64,000 nt of DNA, taken from assembly GCF_019084075.1 (NCBI RefSeq), contig NZ_JAHREN010000001.1, positions 3,073,501 through 3,137,500 of the forward strand, in the 5' to 3' direction. This document shows, in pieces, positions 36,816 to 45,734 of this stretch; position 1 is the first letter of the stretch, and each line of letters opens with the position of its first letter. The notes under the pieces were generated by a model. That model was not told the DNA's origin, did no database searches, and worked only from the letters and a program-made list of their open reading frames with translations. Source of the stretch: Siccirubricoccus sp. G192. Its GTDB lineage: Bacteria > Pseudomonadota > Alphaproteobacteria > Acetobacterales > Acetobacteraceae. A program made the translations under genes and the position numbers.

Positions 36816-37811
36816 ATGCCGCAGGATTCAGGACCCGCATTCGGCCGCCGCAGCGCCGGCGCGCTCGGCCTCGCCGCTGCGCTCGGCCTGGCGCGCACCG
36901 CCCGGGCGCAGTCCTGGCCGGACCGGCCGGTGCGGCTGGTGGTGCCCTTCGGGGCCGGCGGCGCGGTGGATACCCTCTCGCGCACCGTCGCCAATGCCTT
37001 CCCGGGCCAGACGGGCGGCCAGACCCTGGTGGTGGAGAACCGGGCCGGCGCCGGCGGCACCATTGCCGGCGCCGCGGTGGCGCAGGCAAGGCCGGATGGC
37101 GGCACCCTGATGATGGCCGATCTCGGCGCCAATGCCATCGCGCAGGAGCTGATGCGCGGCCTGTCCTACGACCCGCTGCGCGCCTTCCAGCCGATCTGCC
37201 ACCTGGTCAACCTGCCCCTGGTGCTGGTGGTGCCCGCCGCCAGCCCGGCGCAGGACGTGGCCGGGCTGCTGCGCATGGCGAAGGAGCAGCCGGAGATGCC
37301 CTATGCGCATCCCGGCATCGGCTATGTCGGGCACCTGGCGCAGGAGCTCATGCTGCGCGAGGCGGGCGTGCGGATGACCCCGGTGCCCTATCGCAGCGGC
37401 GCCGAGGTGGTGCGCAGCCTGGTGGCGAACGACACGACCTGTTCCTTCATCACGGTCTCCACCTCGCTGCCCTTCGTCCGCGAGGGCAAGCTGCGGGCAC
37501 TGGCGGTGGCGGGCAAGGCGCCGGTGGCGGCGCTGCCCGGGGTGCCGGTCATGGCCGCCACCCTGCCGGGCTTCGAGGCGCAGGTCTGGCACGGCATCGT
37601 CGCCCCGGCCGGGCTGCCGGCGGAGATCGTGGCGGCCACCAACCGGGTGTTCAATGCCGTGCTGCGCCAGCCCGAGGTCAGGCGCGCGGTGGAACAGGTC
37701 CAGGCCGGCGATGTGGTCGGCGGCACGCCGGAGGAATTCGGCGCCTTCATCCGCGCCGAGGCCGAGCGCTGGGTGCCGGTGATCCGCGCCGCCGGCCTTC
37801 GTACCGAATAG
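36816..37811 (+). CDS. TctC/Bug tripartite tricarboxylate transporter receptor
   Basis: 331 residues with a signal region (RRSAGALGLAAALGLARTAR), then RLVVPFGAGGAVDTLSRTVA, LVVENRAGAGGTIAGAAVAQ, LSYDPLRAFQPICHLVNLPL and MTPVPYRSGAEVVRSLVAND. GGGAGG lies at good spacing before the ATG. It is the fifth receptor gene in about 10 kb, divergent from the DUF1028 and tartrate dehydrogenase genes and 13 bases upstream of a NUDIX gene. Confidence 0.93.
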   Translation: MPQDSGPAFGRRSAGALGLAAALGLARTARAQSWPDRPVRLVVPFGAGGAVDTLSRTVANAFPGQTGGQTLVVENRAGAGGTIAGAAVAQARPDGGTLMMADLGANAIAQELMRGLSYDPLRAFQPICHLVNLPLVLVVPAASPAQDVAGLLRMAKEQPEMPYAHPGIGYVGHLAQELMLREAGVRMTPVPYRSGAEVVRSLVANDTTCSFITVSTSLPFVREGKLRALAVAGKAPVAALPGVPVMAATLPGFEAQVWHGIVAPAGLPAEIVAATNRVFNAVLRQPEVRRAVEQVQAGDVVGGTPEEFGAFIRAEAERWVPVIRAAGLRTE

Positions 37812-37824
37812 AGGAAGCTGCCCG

Positions 37825-38613
37825 ATGAGCGATGTGAAGCCACCGCCCCCCGCCCGGCCTGCCGCCACCGTGCTGCTGCTGCGCGATGGCGAGGCGGGGC
37901 TTGAGGTCTTTATGGTGGTGCGCCACCGGGCGATCGAGTTCGCCTCCGGCGCGCTGGTCTTCCCCGGCGGCCGGGTGGAGGAGGGCGACCGCGCCATCGC
38001 CGCCGCCACCGCCTCTGGCGCGCCGCTCGGCGATTTCCGCATCGCCGCCATCCGCGAAACCTTCGAGGAATGCGGCGTGCTGCTGGCGCGGCCGGTTGGC
38101 GCCGAGCCGCTGCTGGATGGCGGCAGGCTGGCGGTGATCGAGGCGGCGCACCGGGCGGCGCTGAACCGCGGCGAACTCGCCTGGGACCATCTGCTGGCCA
38201 CCGAGGCGCTGGTCCCGGCCGCGGATGCGCTGGTGCATTTCGCCCATTGGGTGACGCCCGCCAGCCGGCCCAAGCGTTTCGACACGCAATTCTTCCTGGC
38301 CGCCGCGCCGCCCGACCAGCTTGCGGTGCATGACGGCGGCGAATCCGTGGACAGTGTCTGGATTCGCCCGGCCCAGGCGGTGGCGGAAACCGATGCTGGG
38401 CTCCGCAAGCTGGTCTTCGCGACCCGGAAGAACCTGGAGAAGCTGGCGCGCTTCGCCTCCGTGGCCGAGGCGATGGAAGCCGCCGCCGCGGTGCGGGTGG
38501 TGATGGTGCAGCCCGAGATGATCCGCACCGAGGCCGGCTGGCGCCTACGAATCCCCCTCGCGGCCGATTACGGCGGCGATACCTTCGAGGTGCTGGACGC
38601 GCCGGCGATGTAG
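37825..38613 (+). CDS. NUDIX hydrolase (NUDT7/19-like)
   Basis: 262-residue NUDIX enzyme. The N-terminal LVFPGGRVEEGD and a later FRIAAIRETFEECGVLLARP form the NUDIX box, split by an insertion of about 20 residues as in the CoA- and NUDT19-like subgroup. It is expected to hydrolyse a nucleoside-diphosphate-linked compound such as CoA or its esters; this is inferred from the box layout. It lies 13 bases after tctC and may share its transcript. Confidence 0.87.
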   Translation: MSDVKPPPPARPAATVLLLRDGEAGLEVFMVVRHRAIEFASGALVFPGGRVEEGDRAIAAATASGAPLGDFRIAAIRETFEECGVLLARPVGAEPLLDGGRLAVIEAAHRAALNRGELAWDHLLATEALVPAADALVHFAHWVTPASRPKRFDTQFFLAAAPPDQLAVHDGGESVDSVWIRPAQAVAETDAGLRKLVFATRKNLEKLARFASVAEAMEAAAAVRVVMVQPEMIRTEAGWRLRIPLAADYGGDTFEVLDAPAM

Positions 38614-38627
38614 CCGCCGCCCCGCCG

Positions 38628-40069
38628 TCAGAGTTGCGATTCGATCGGCAGCGCCCGCGCCAGGAAGGCCATGGCGCGCCGCCGCAGCGAGGCATCGGGC
38701 TCGCCATGCCAGACCCGCTCGGTGCCGCCCGAACGTTCCGTCCAGGTCAGGCGGCCATGCGCATCGAGCTGCACCCGGTAGCTCCGCGCCGGATCGGCCA
38801 GCCGGCCGAGTCGGCGCCGAGCCGGCGGCCGAGTTCCGGGTGCCGGACGAAGCCGCCCATTTCGGTGTTCAGCTTCGCCGAGCGCGGATCGAGGTTGAAG
38901 GAGCCGACGAAGATCAGCCCACCGTCCACCACGAAAGCCTTGGTATGCAGGCTCGCGCCGCGGGAGCCGAGCACGCCGCGCCCTTTCTCCCCGCCGCGCT
39001 TCAGCTCCCAGAGCTCCGCCCCGGCTTCCAGCAGCCGGTGGCGGTAGCGGGCATAGCCGCCATGCACCGCGGCGACATCGGTCGCGGCCAGGGAATTCGT
39101 CACCACCGCAACCCGCACGCCGCGGCGGAGCAGGCCGGTCAGCAGCGCCATGCCACGCTCGCCCGGCACGAAATAGGGCGAGATCAGCAGGGCTTCGTGC
39201 TGTGCCGTGGCCAGCGCGGCATCCACCGCCTCCGCCACCCCGTCCAGCGGTGCGCCGGTCGCCTTGGCGGGTGGGTCGGCCAGGATCTCCATCGTATCGG
39301 CCGCCACCAGCACATGCTTGCCGGCCAGGATGCGGCCGAGCACCGGCGCGCGGCGCAGCCTTTCGCGGAAGGGGCGCGCCGCCGGCGCCGCCGCCCGCCG
39401 CTCCAGCAGGCGACGCAGCGCGGGCAGCTTGCGGGCCGGCTTGCTGGCGGTAGGGTATCGGGCGACCGGGGTCGATAGCGGGGCCTGCCAATAGGTCTCG
39501 AAAATCGCCGAAGCCTGGGCCGCGGCCTCGCCGGCCACGAAGAGGTCGAGGTCGCGGAAATTGAATTCGCCGGACGCGTCGAAATACTCGTCGCCGATGT
39601 TGCGGCCGCCGACCAGCGCCAGGCCGCCATCGGCGATCCAGGCCTTGTTGTGCATCCGCCGGTTCAGCCGGAACCCGCCGAGCAGCATCTCCAGCATGAA
39701 GCCGAACCGCCCCCAGGACCGCAGGCGAGTGGCGTTGAACAGCCGCACCTCGATCGAGGGATGCTTGGCCAGGATCGCCAGCGTCCGGTCGGCGCCGACG
39801 ACATAGATATCGTCCAGCAGCAGACGCACCCGCACGCCACGGTCCGCGGCCAGCAGCGCCTCGCGGGCCAGCAGCCTGCCGGTCAGGTCGCCGCGCCAGA
39901 TGTAGTATTGCAGGTCGAGGCTGCGGCAGGCGCCCCGGGCGGCCAGGGCCCGCAGCGCAAAGGCGTCAAGCCCGTCTGAAACCAGCCCGGCCAAGCTCCT
40001 GGCATCGGCCAGGCCGCGCAGCGGATCGGGGCTGCCCGCCGCCGGCCTGGCTGGCGCGGTGGTGCTCAC
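38628..40069 (-). pseudogene. Phospholipase D-family protein (cardiolipin synthase ClsC-like), frameshifted near the C-terminus
   Basis: Two HKD motifs are complete: MHNKAWIADGGLALVGGRN and LHTKAFVVDGGLIFVGSFN, about 240 residues apart, as in ClsC-type cardiolipin synthases and other phosphatidyltransferases. The frame runs intact to RRLGADSAG; the last 60 residues (GRLADPARSYRVQLDAHGR onward) are in another frame, so one base is missing near 38800-38815. The gene starts with GTG at 40069. An endonuclease/exonuclease/phosphatase gene lies upstream on the same strand. Confidence 0.82.
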
Positions 40070-40145
40070 GGGAGCATCACCCCTGCCTTGCCGGCCTCCA
40101 TGATCCCGGCCCATGCACCGTCCAAGCCGCCAGTCCTCCACTTCG

Positions 40146-40185
40146 TCCCGGCCGCAGGCCGGAGGGTGGGACGCTGCGGCCGGGA
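40146..40185. repeat. Perfect 12-bp inverted repeat between the EEP and phospholipase D genes
   Basis: TCCCGGCCGCAG at 40146-40157 pairs exactly with CTGCGGCCGGGA at 40174-40185 around a 16-base loop. It lies 40 bases beyond the stop of the EEP gene in its direction of reading and may end or process that transcript, though no T-run is present. Confidence 0.6.
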
Positions 40186-40225
40186 TGCCTCAGGCTAAGA
40201 GCGGAACGGCGGGGCCACGGTTCCT

Positions 40226-41131
40226 TCAGGCCGCCGCCGCCAGGGGTTCCTCCAGCATCTGTGCGCCGGCGGACAGGTTAATTCGTGCCTTGAGCGGCAG
40301 GTGGTCGGAGGCGATGCGCGCCAGCGGCGTGTCATGCACCTCGACCCTTTCGACCACGCCATGCGGCCAGCCCAGGATGCGGTCCAGCGCCAGCACCGGC
40401 AGCCGCGCCGGAAAGCTCGCCGGGCTGAAGCGGGCCGGGCCGAAGACCGGCTCCAGCCGGCGCAGCGGCTCGGCCCGCGGCCGCCATTCGTTGAGGTCGC
40501 CGAGCAGCAGGGTGGGCATGGTCTCGCCCTCGGCGATGGCCTCCAGGATCATCGCCACCTGGCGCGCCCGGCAGCGCCTGAGCAGGCCGAGATGCGCGGC
40601 CACGGCCCGGATCGGGCCGCCCGGCAGGCGGGATTCGGCCAGGACGGCGCCGCGCGGTTCGGCGCCGGGCAGGGTCAGGCGGCGCACCCGCGTCAGGCTG
40701 CCCTCCCGCACCAGGACCGCATTGCCGTGCCAGCCCAAACCGTCCGGGATATCCGAGACGGGCAGGGGCACTAGGCCGGTTTCCCGTTTCAGCGCCGCGA
40801 TGTCGATCAGGCCGGTTCGCCGCCCGAAGCGCCGGTCGGCCTCCTGCAGCGCGACCAGGTCGGCACCGATCTCGGCAAGCACCGCCGCCACCCGGTCCGG
40901 CCGGAACCGCCCGTCCGCGCCCACGCATTTATGGACGTTGTAGGAGGCCGCCAGGATGCCGCTGCCCGGATTTTCCACGGCCGGCGCCGGCTGGGCCGGC
41001 ACGGGGGCCTGCGGCAGGGCACCATGATGCACCGCGATCGAAGGGGCGCGCCGATACGCCGCGCGGCCATGGCTGTGGTGCGACCCGGAGGGCGCATGCC
41101 CGGAAGGCGCATGCGGTGTGCGGCGGTGCAT
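40226..41131 (-). CDS. Endonuclease/exonuclease/phosphatase-family protein (YbhP-like)
   Basis: 301 residues. After a low-complexity, His/Pro-rich N-terminal stretch of about 55 residues comes the EEP fold with AASYNVHKCVGADGRFRPDR, IGADLVALQEADRRFGRR (catalytic glutamate), LLLGDLNEWRP (DxN) and RIASDHLPLKARI (the terminal DH pair). Its pairing with a cardiolipin-synthase-like gene resembles E. coli ybhP-clsB, suggesting a membrane-lipid role. The start is uncertain; ATG 41131 is chosen, upstream parts of the frame lack support. Confidence 0.85.
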   Translation of the reverse strand: MHRRTPHAPSGHAPSGSHHSHGRAAYRRAPSIAVHHGALPQAPVPAQPAPAVENPGSGILAASYNVHKCVGADGRFRPDRVAAVLAEIGADLVALQEADRRFGRRTGLIDIAALKRETGLVPLPVSDIPDGLGWHGNAVLVREGSLTRVRRLTLPGAEPRGAVLAESRLPGGPIRAVAAHLGLLRRCRARQVAMILEAIAEGETMPTLLLGDLNEWRPRAEPLRRLEPVFGPARFSPASFPARLPVLALDRILGWPHGVVERVEVHDTPLARIASDHLPLKARINLSAGAQMLEEPLAAAA

Positions 41132-41338
41132 CGAGGGGCGTGACCTGTCGGTAGTGGCGGAAGGGAGAATACAGCTAAACCCTGCGGCTGCTTCATCCAA
41201 GTGGCCCGTGCGGGGCAGCAATCAACCGCCCCGAGGCCGCTCCGGTTCCCTGGGCTGGGCCGGAACAGGCCGGGATGGCCGGCGTTGCCTCCCGGCGACC
41301 CCTGCCTTCGGGTCGCAACCGGAACCAAGGATCGCCCC

Positions 41339-41764
41339 ATGCGTATCGCCGAGGTCATGACCGGCCATGTCGCCTTCATCCCGCCCGAGGCCGCGGTGCA
41401 GGAAGCCGCCGTCATGATGGGCGAGCTCGATATCGGCGGCTTGCCGGTCGGTGCCGAGGACGACCTCATCGGCATCGTGACCGATCGCGACATCCTCTAC
41501 CGCCTGGTCGCCCGTGGCCGCGACCCGGCGCGGACCCGCGTGAGGGAGGTGATGACCAGCCCGGTCATCGCCTGCGCCCCGGACGACACGGTGGAGGCGG
41601 TGATGGACCTGATGGCGGCGCAGCATATCCGGCGCGCGCCGGTGTGCGAGGCCGCCGGCCGGGTCCTGGGCTGGATCACCCTCGCGGATCTGTCGCGCCG
41701 GTTGCTGCTGGAGGACCCGGCGCTGCAGGACCGGCTCCGCCAGCTCACCGAGGCGCCGGGCTGA
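41339..41764 (+). CDS. CBS-domain pair protein
   Basis: 141 residues made of two CBS repeats: VMTGHVAFIPPEAAVQEAAV with DLIGIVTDRDILYRLV, then VMTSPVIACAPDDTVEAVMD with RVLGWITLADLSRRLL. Such stand-alone pairs bind adenosine nucleotides and act as regulators of unknown partners. It is divergent from the EEP gene (207 bases between starts) and its 3' end overlaps the convergent DUF533 gene by 20 bases. Confidence 0.9.
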   Translation: MRIAEVMTGHVAFIPPEAAVQEAAVMMGELDIGGLPVGAEDDLIGIVTDRDILYRLVARGRDPARTRVREVMTSPVIACAPDDTVEAVMDLMAAQHIRRAPVCEAAGRVLGWITLADLSRRLLLEDPALQDRLRQLTEAPG

Positions 41765-42386
41765 CCCTTGCCGCCCGGCCCGGCACCATCCGGCCGCCAT
41801 GGCGGCGATGCAGCGCGGTGGTGACCGCCGCGGGCAGGCCGAGCCGGGCCGCCAGGTAATCGAGCCAGGCACGGTTGACCCGGCTGCGGTGGCCAAGGGC
41901 GATCAGCGAGGCTGCATAGGCATGCGCGCCCAGCCGCGCCTCCTGCACTTCCCGCAGCAAGGCGGAGAGCGGCGCGGGACTGGCGAGCGCCTCCGGCAGC
42001 AGGTGGAGCTCCGCCTCGCCGGCCCCCGCATTGGCGAGCGCATCCCCGATGCGCTCCGGCGTCACGGCCTTGCCATCCGCCAGGGCGGCGGCCACGGCCA
42101 TCTGCACCAGCAGCCAGCGGCTCCTTGCATCGAGCCGGGTGAAGTCCAGGGTCAGGGGAAACAGCGCGCGCTGGCGGTCCCGCAGCCAGCTTTCCAGCAG
42201 CTTGAGCGCGAGTCTTTCCGACAGGAGGCGGCGCGGCTCCTGCGCCAGCCTTTGCCGCCGGTGGGCGTCCGAGGGTGCCGCCTCGGTCGCGGGCGGCTCC
42301 GCGGAGTCCGGCTCGGCGGAGCCCGGCCGGGCATCCCCGCCCGGTCCGGATTGGAGCAGGCGCTCCAGGAACTGCCGCGCACCCAT
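41745..42386 (-). CDS. DUF533 / TerB-like fold protein
   Basis: 213 residues. The first 65 are low-complexity and acidic; the rest matches DUF533 (YebE-like), helical and related to the TerB fold: LALKLLESWLRDRQRALFPL, LLVQMAVAAALADGKAVTPE with the conserved acidic/lysine loop, and YAASLIALGHRSRVNRAWLD. Function unknown. GGGAGG precedes the ATG at 42386. It overlaps the CBS gene tail to tail. Confidence 0.7.
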   Translation of the reverse strand: MGARQFLERLLQSGPGGDARPGSAEPDSAEPPATEAAPSDAHRRQRLAQEPRRLLSERLALKLLESWLRDRQRALFPLTLDFTRLDARSRWLLVQMAVAAALADGKAVTPERIGDALANAGAGEAELHLLPEALASPAPLSALLREVQEARLGAHAYAASLIALGHRSRVNRAWLDYLAARLGLPAAVTTALHRRHGGRMVPGRAARVSPAPR

Positions 42387-42596
42387 CGTCGGGGCCTCCC
42401 CCCTGTTGCGGCCACTGGCAAACCCGTCGCCGGGCGGGTGAACGGCGGGGCGGCAGCGGCGTTCCCGCGTGGCACCGCAGGATCGCGGGCTGGCGTCGCC
42501 CATCCCGGGCTGCCTGCCATCGGCCGCGGACCAGATGCAAGGAAACCTCCCCATGATTCCGCGGCGCAACTCTCCTCCTCGCGGTCCGGGGGCAGG

Positions 42597-44378
42597 ATGA
42601 GCCTCGACCAGGGCTTCGCCTTCGGCATCATCGGCGTCACGGTGGTGCTCTTTGTCTGGGGCAGGCTGCGCTACGACCTGGTGGCCCTGCTGGCGCTGCT
42701 CGCCGGGGTCGTCACCGGCGTGGTGCCGGCGGACCGGGCCTTCACGGGGTTCAGCGACGACGTGGTCGTCATCGTCGCGGCGGCGCTGCTGGTCAGCGCG
42801 GCGGTGGCGAAATCGGGCGCGGTGGAGACGCTGATGCGCCCGGTGCTGCCCTATCTCGGCACGGTGCGCAGCCAGGTGCCGGTCCTGGCGGCGGCGGTGA
42901 TGCTGGCCTCGGTCTTCACCAAGAACATCGGCGCGCTGGCGATCTTCCTGCCGGTGGCGCTGCAACTGGCGCGCCGCACCGGCACCTCGCCCTCCAGCCT
43001 GCTGATGCCGATGGCCTTCGCCTCCCTGATCGGCGGGCTCATCACCATGATCGGCACCTCGCCCAACATCATCGTCTCCCGCGTCCGGGAGGAGCTGACC
43101 GGCCAGCCCTTCGGCATGTTCGACTATACGCCGGTCGGCCTCGGCATCGCGCTCTCCGGCCTGGTCTTCCTGGCCTTCGGCTGGCGCCTGCTGCCAAGGG
43201 GCCGCCAAGCCGCGGCCTCGATGGACAGCGCCATCAACATTGAGGCCTACATGACCGAGGCGCGGCTACCCCCGGACTCGCCCGTGATCGGCCAGACGGT
43301 GGCGGAGCTGGAGGCGCTGGGGGAGGGGCGGGTCACCGTCGCCACCATCATCCGCGAACGCTTCCGCCGCTACGTCCCGGCACCGGACTGGCCGCTGCGG
43401 GAAGACGACGTGCTGCTGCTGGAGGGCGAACCGGAGGATCTGGAGCGCATCGTCGCCCGCGCCGGGCTCCGCCTCGCCGGCGAGACGCGGCAGCAGGCGG
43501 AGGCCCCGCCCGAGGATGTCGGCGTGGTCGAGGCGGTGGTGACGGGTGATTCCCCCCTGGTCGGCACCACCCCCGGCCAGGCGAGGCTGCGGCAGCGTTT
43601 CGAGGTCAGCCTGCTGGCGGTGAGCCGCCGCGGCCAGCGCATCGCGCAGCGCCTGAACGCGGTGCTCTTCCAGCCCGGGGACGTGCTGATCCTGAAGGGC
43701 CCCGAGGCGGCGCTGCCGGAAGCGCTCGGTGGGCTGCGCGTGCTGCCGCTGACCGAGCGCAGCATCCCGCTCGGCCGCAGCCGGCGGAGCTGGGTGCCGA
43801 TCGGCGTGCTCGGCATCGCGATGGGGCTGGTGGCCTTCCATCTGGTGCCGGTGGCAGTGGCATTCTTCGGCGCCTCGGTGGTGCTGCTGCTGTTCCGCGC
43901 CCTGACCATGCCGGAAGCCTATGGCGCGATGGAATGGCCGGTGCTGATCCTGCTCGGCGCCCTGATTCCGGTTTCCGAGGCGATCCGCACCACGGGCGGC
44001 GCGGACCTGATCGCCGGCTGGCTTTCGGGCGCGGTGGAATTGGTGCCGCCGCTGGTGGCGCTGGCGCTCATCATGGTGCTTGCCATGGCGGTGACGCCCT
44101 TCCTGAACAACGCCGCGACCGTGCTGATGCTGGGGCCGATCGCGGCGAGCCTGGCGCAGCGGGTTGGCCTCAACCCCGACCCCTTCCTGATGGCGGTGGC
44201 GATCGGCGCCGCCTGCGACTTCCTGACGCCGATCGGCCACCAGTGCAACACGCTGGTGCTGGGGCCGGGCGGCTACCGCTTCGGCGACTACTGGCGCCTC
44301 GGCCTGCCGCTCTCCTGCATCGTGCTGCTGGTGGGCGTGCCGCTCATCGCCCTGTTCTGGCCGCTGGCGGGGCGCTGA
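42597..44378 (+). CDS. SLC13-family permease with two TrkA-C domains
   Basis: 593-residue inner-membrane transporter. The N-terminal half has about five to six hydrophobic helices and the SLC13 motif GTSPNIIVSRVREELTG; a cytoplasmic middle region (roughly residues 225-390) has two TrkA-C (RCK-C) ligand-binding domains (SPVIGQTVAELEAL and SPLVGTTPGQARLRQRF); the C-terminal half repeats the membrane layout with a NNAATVLMLGPIA motif and TPIGHQCNTLVLGPGGYRFG. Sulfate, di- or tricarboxylates are typical substrates. The TrkA-C insert suggests control by a bound nucleotide or ligand. Confidence 0.92.
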   Translation: MSLDQGFAFGIIGVTVVLFVWGRLRYDLVALLALLAGVVTGVVPADRAFTGFSDDVVVIVAAALLVSAAVAKSGAVETLMRPVLPYLGTVRSQVPVLAAAVMLASVFTKNIGALAIFLPVALQLARRTGTSPSSLLMPMAFASLIGGLITMIGTSPNIIVSRVREELTGQPFGMFDYTPVGLGIALSGLVFLAFGWRLLPRGRQAAASMDSAINIEAYMTEARLPPDSPVIGQTVAELEALGEGRVTVATIIRERFRRYVPAPDWPLREDDVLLLEGEPEDLERIVARAGLRLAGETRQQAEAPPEDVGVVEAVVTGDSPLVGTTPGQARLRQRFEVSLLAVSRRGQRIAQRLNAVLFQPGDVLILKGPEAALPEALGGLRVLPLTERSIPLGRSRRSWVPIGVLGIAMGLVAFHLVPVAVAFFGASVVLLLFRALTMPEAYGAMEWPVLILLGALIPVSEAIRTTGGADLIAGWLSGAVELVPPLVALALIMVLAMAVTPFLNNAATVLMLGPIAASLAQRVGLNPDPFLMAVAIGAACDFLTPIGHQCNTLVLGPGGYRFGDYWRLGLPLSCIVLLVGVPLIALFWPLAGR

Positions 44379-44399
44379 GCCGCCCGGTTCAGCACCCCT

Positions 44400-44942
44400 T
44401 CAGTGCTCAGTGCGCTCCTCGATCGCGCCGCGGCGCTTCAGTTCCTCGACGATGCGGATGCCGTGGCGGCCCTCCGTATCGGCCGGGGTCGGCATGGCCA
44501 ATTGGTCGATCCCGTCGCCGCCCTCGGCATCCTCCGCCCGGTCGAGTTCGAGCAGCAGGGCCTCGCTGGAGGCGTGGCGGACCAGCGCCTCGGCTTCGTC
44601 CAGGGTGGTGTCGGGGTCGGTCAACTGCTCATGCAGCGCATCCGCCTCCTGGATCCATTCGCCGTAATCCTCGGGGGTTTCGGCGTGGAACCCCTCGGGC
44701 ACGATCTCGACCGTGCCATTCGAGAAGCGGATCTCATCGGCCTCGAACAGGGTGCCGAGGTCGCTGCGGTTGCGCAGCAGCACGCGCAGCAAGCCGCGAT
44801 CCTTCAACTCCGCCAGCACGCCCACGGCATGGGCGACCAGCAACTCATCCTGCAGATCGGCCAGTTCATCGGCGCTCGGCAGGGCGGACAGGCTCTCCTC
44901 CGGGCCGGGTGGCCGGTGGCCATTGTTTTCGTCGTCGCTCAT
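44400..44942 (-). CDS. Acidic hypothetical protein
   Basis: 180 residues, strongly acidic, no signal peptide or membrane helix. The N-terminus (MSDDENNGHRPPGPEESL) is disordered-looking; the centre (LQDELLVAHAVGVLAELKDR and RNRSDLGTLFEADEIRF) appears helical. I do not recognise the family. It is convergent with the SLC13 permease gene, 22 bases apart. The ATG at 44942 is taken as start (GGAGTTCCC before it); upstream the frame is open but unlike a protein. Confidence 0.65.
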   Translation of the reverse strand: MSDDENNGHRPPGPEESLSALPSADELADLQDELLVAHAVGVLAELKDRGLLRVLLRNRSDLGTLFEADEIRFSNGTVEIVPEGFHAETPEDYGEWIQEADALHEQLTDPDTTLDEAEALVRHASSEALLLELDRAEDAEGGDGIDQLAMPTPADTEGRHGIRIVEELKRRGAIEERTEH

Positions 44943-45189
44943 GGGAACTCCTGCGATGCGATGTGGGGGGGCCGTCCCGGGCGCGGCAGCCCATGGCACA
45001 GGGGGCCTATGAAGGCCGTCCTGGCCGATCCTGCAAGCCATCCTTCCGCCGGCATCCCTCGCACGATCCCGCGCGCCGGGGAACCGGGCTGGTCCCGGAA
45101 AGGCAGGATGCAATCGTGAATTCAGAAACAATACGCTTCAACAGCGTTGATAGAGGCACTAGGTTGCGGCAACAGCGAGGGAGGGCACC

Positions 45190-45687
45190 ATGCCCCATGA
45201 CGGCCACCACAGCCATGAAACACCGCCGGATGGCTGGAAGCACAGCGGCGTCCGGGTGATCCCGGGCGACAACCTCGACACCAATACTGCCCAGACACCG
45301 GGCATGAACCGTGCCGCGGCCATCAACGCCGCCCGGGTCGGCGCGCAGAAGATCTGGGCCGGCACGGTGCATATCCACCCGGATGCCAAGACCGGTGCGC
45401 ATCATCATGGCGCGCTGGAAAGCGTGATCTACGTGGTCAAGGGCCGCGCCCGCATGCGTTGGGGCGAGCGGCTGGAATTCGTCGCCGAGGCCGGCCCGGG
45501 CGATTTCATCTATGTGCCGCCCTATGTGCCGCACCAGGAGATCAACGCCTCCACCGATGAGACGCTGGAATGCGTCCTGGTCCGCAGCGACAACGAGGCG
45601 GTGGTGGTGAATCTTGATATCGAGCCGGTGGAGCGGCCGGAGAAGGTGCTCTGGGTGGACCCGATCCACAAGGCGCCCGGCGGCTGA
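45190..45687 (+). CDS. Cupin-domain protein
   Basis: 165-residue single-domain cupin. The metal ligands are visible in HPDAKTGAHHHGALESVIYV (first motif) and PGDFIYVPPYVPHQEIN (second motif). A histidine-rich N-terminus MPHDGHHSHETPP precedes the barrel. It is the first gene of a plus-strand run cupin - class II aldolase - iron alcohol dehydrogenase, suggesting a short catabolic unit. GGAGGG lies upstream. Confidence 0.87.
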   Translation: MPHDGHHSHETPPDGWKHSGVRVIPGDNLDTNTAQTPGMNRAAAINAARVGAQKIWAGTVHIHPDAKTGAHHHGALESVIYVVKGRARMRWGERLEFVAEAGPGDFIYVPPYVPHQEINASTDETLECVLVRSDNEAVVVNLDIEPVERPEKVLWVDPIHKAPGG

Positions 45688-45734
45688 TCCTTGGAAGCGA
45701 GGCCGGCCCCGCACCGTCAGGAGGTTCATGCGCC

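Noticed and set aside
34826-37828. A 1000-codon open frame on the plus strand
   Set aside because: It is antisense to the tartrate dehydrogenase and DUF1028 genes, out of frame with the TctC gene inside it, and has the Arg/Ala/Pro-rich look of GC-rich shadow frames. The genes in other frames carry clear motifs.
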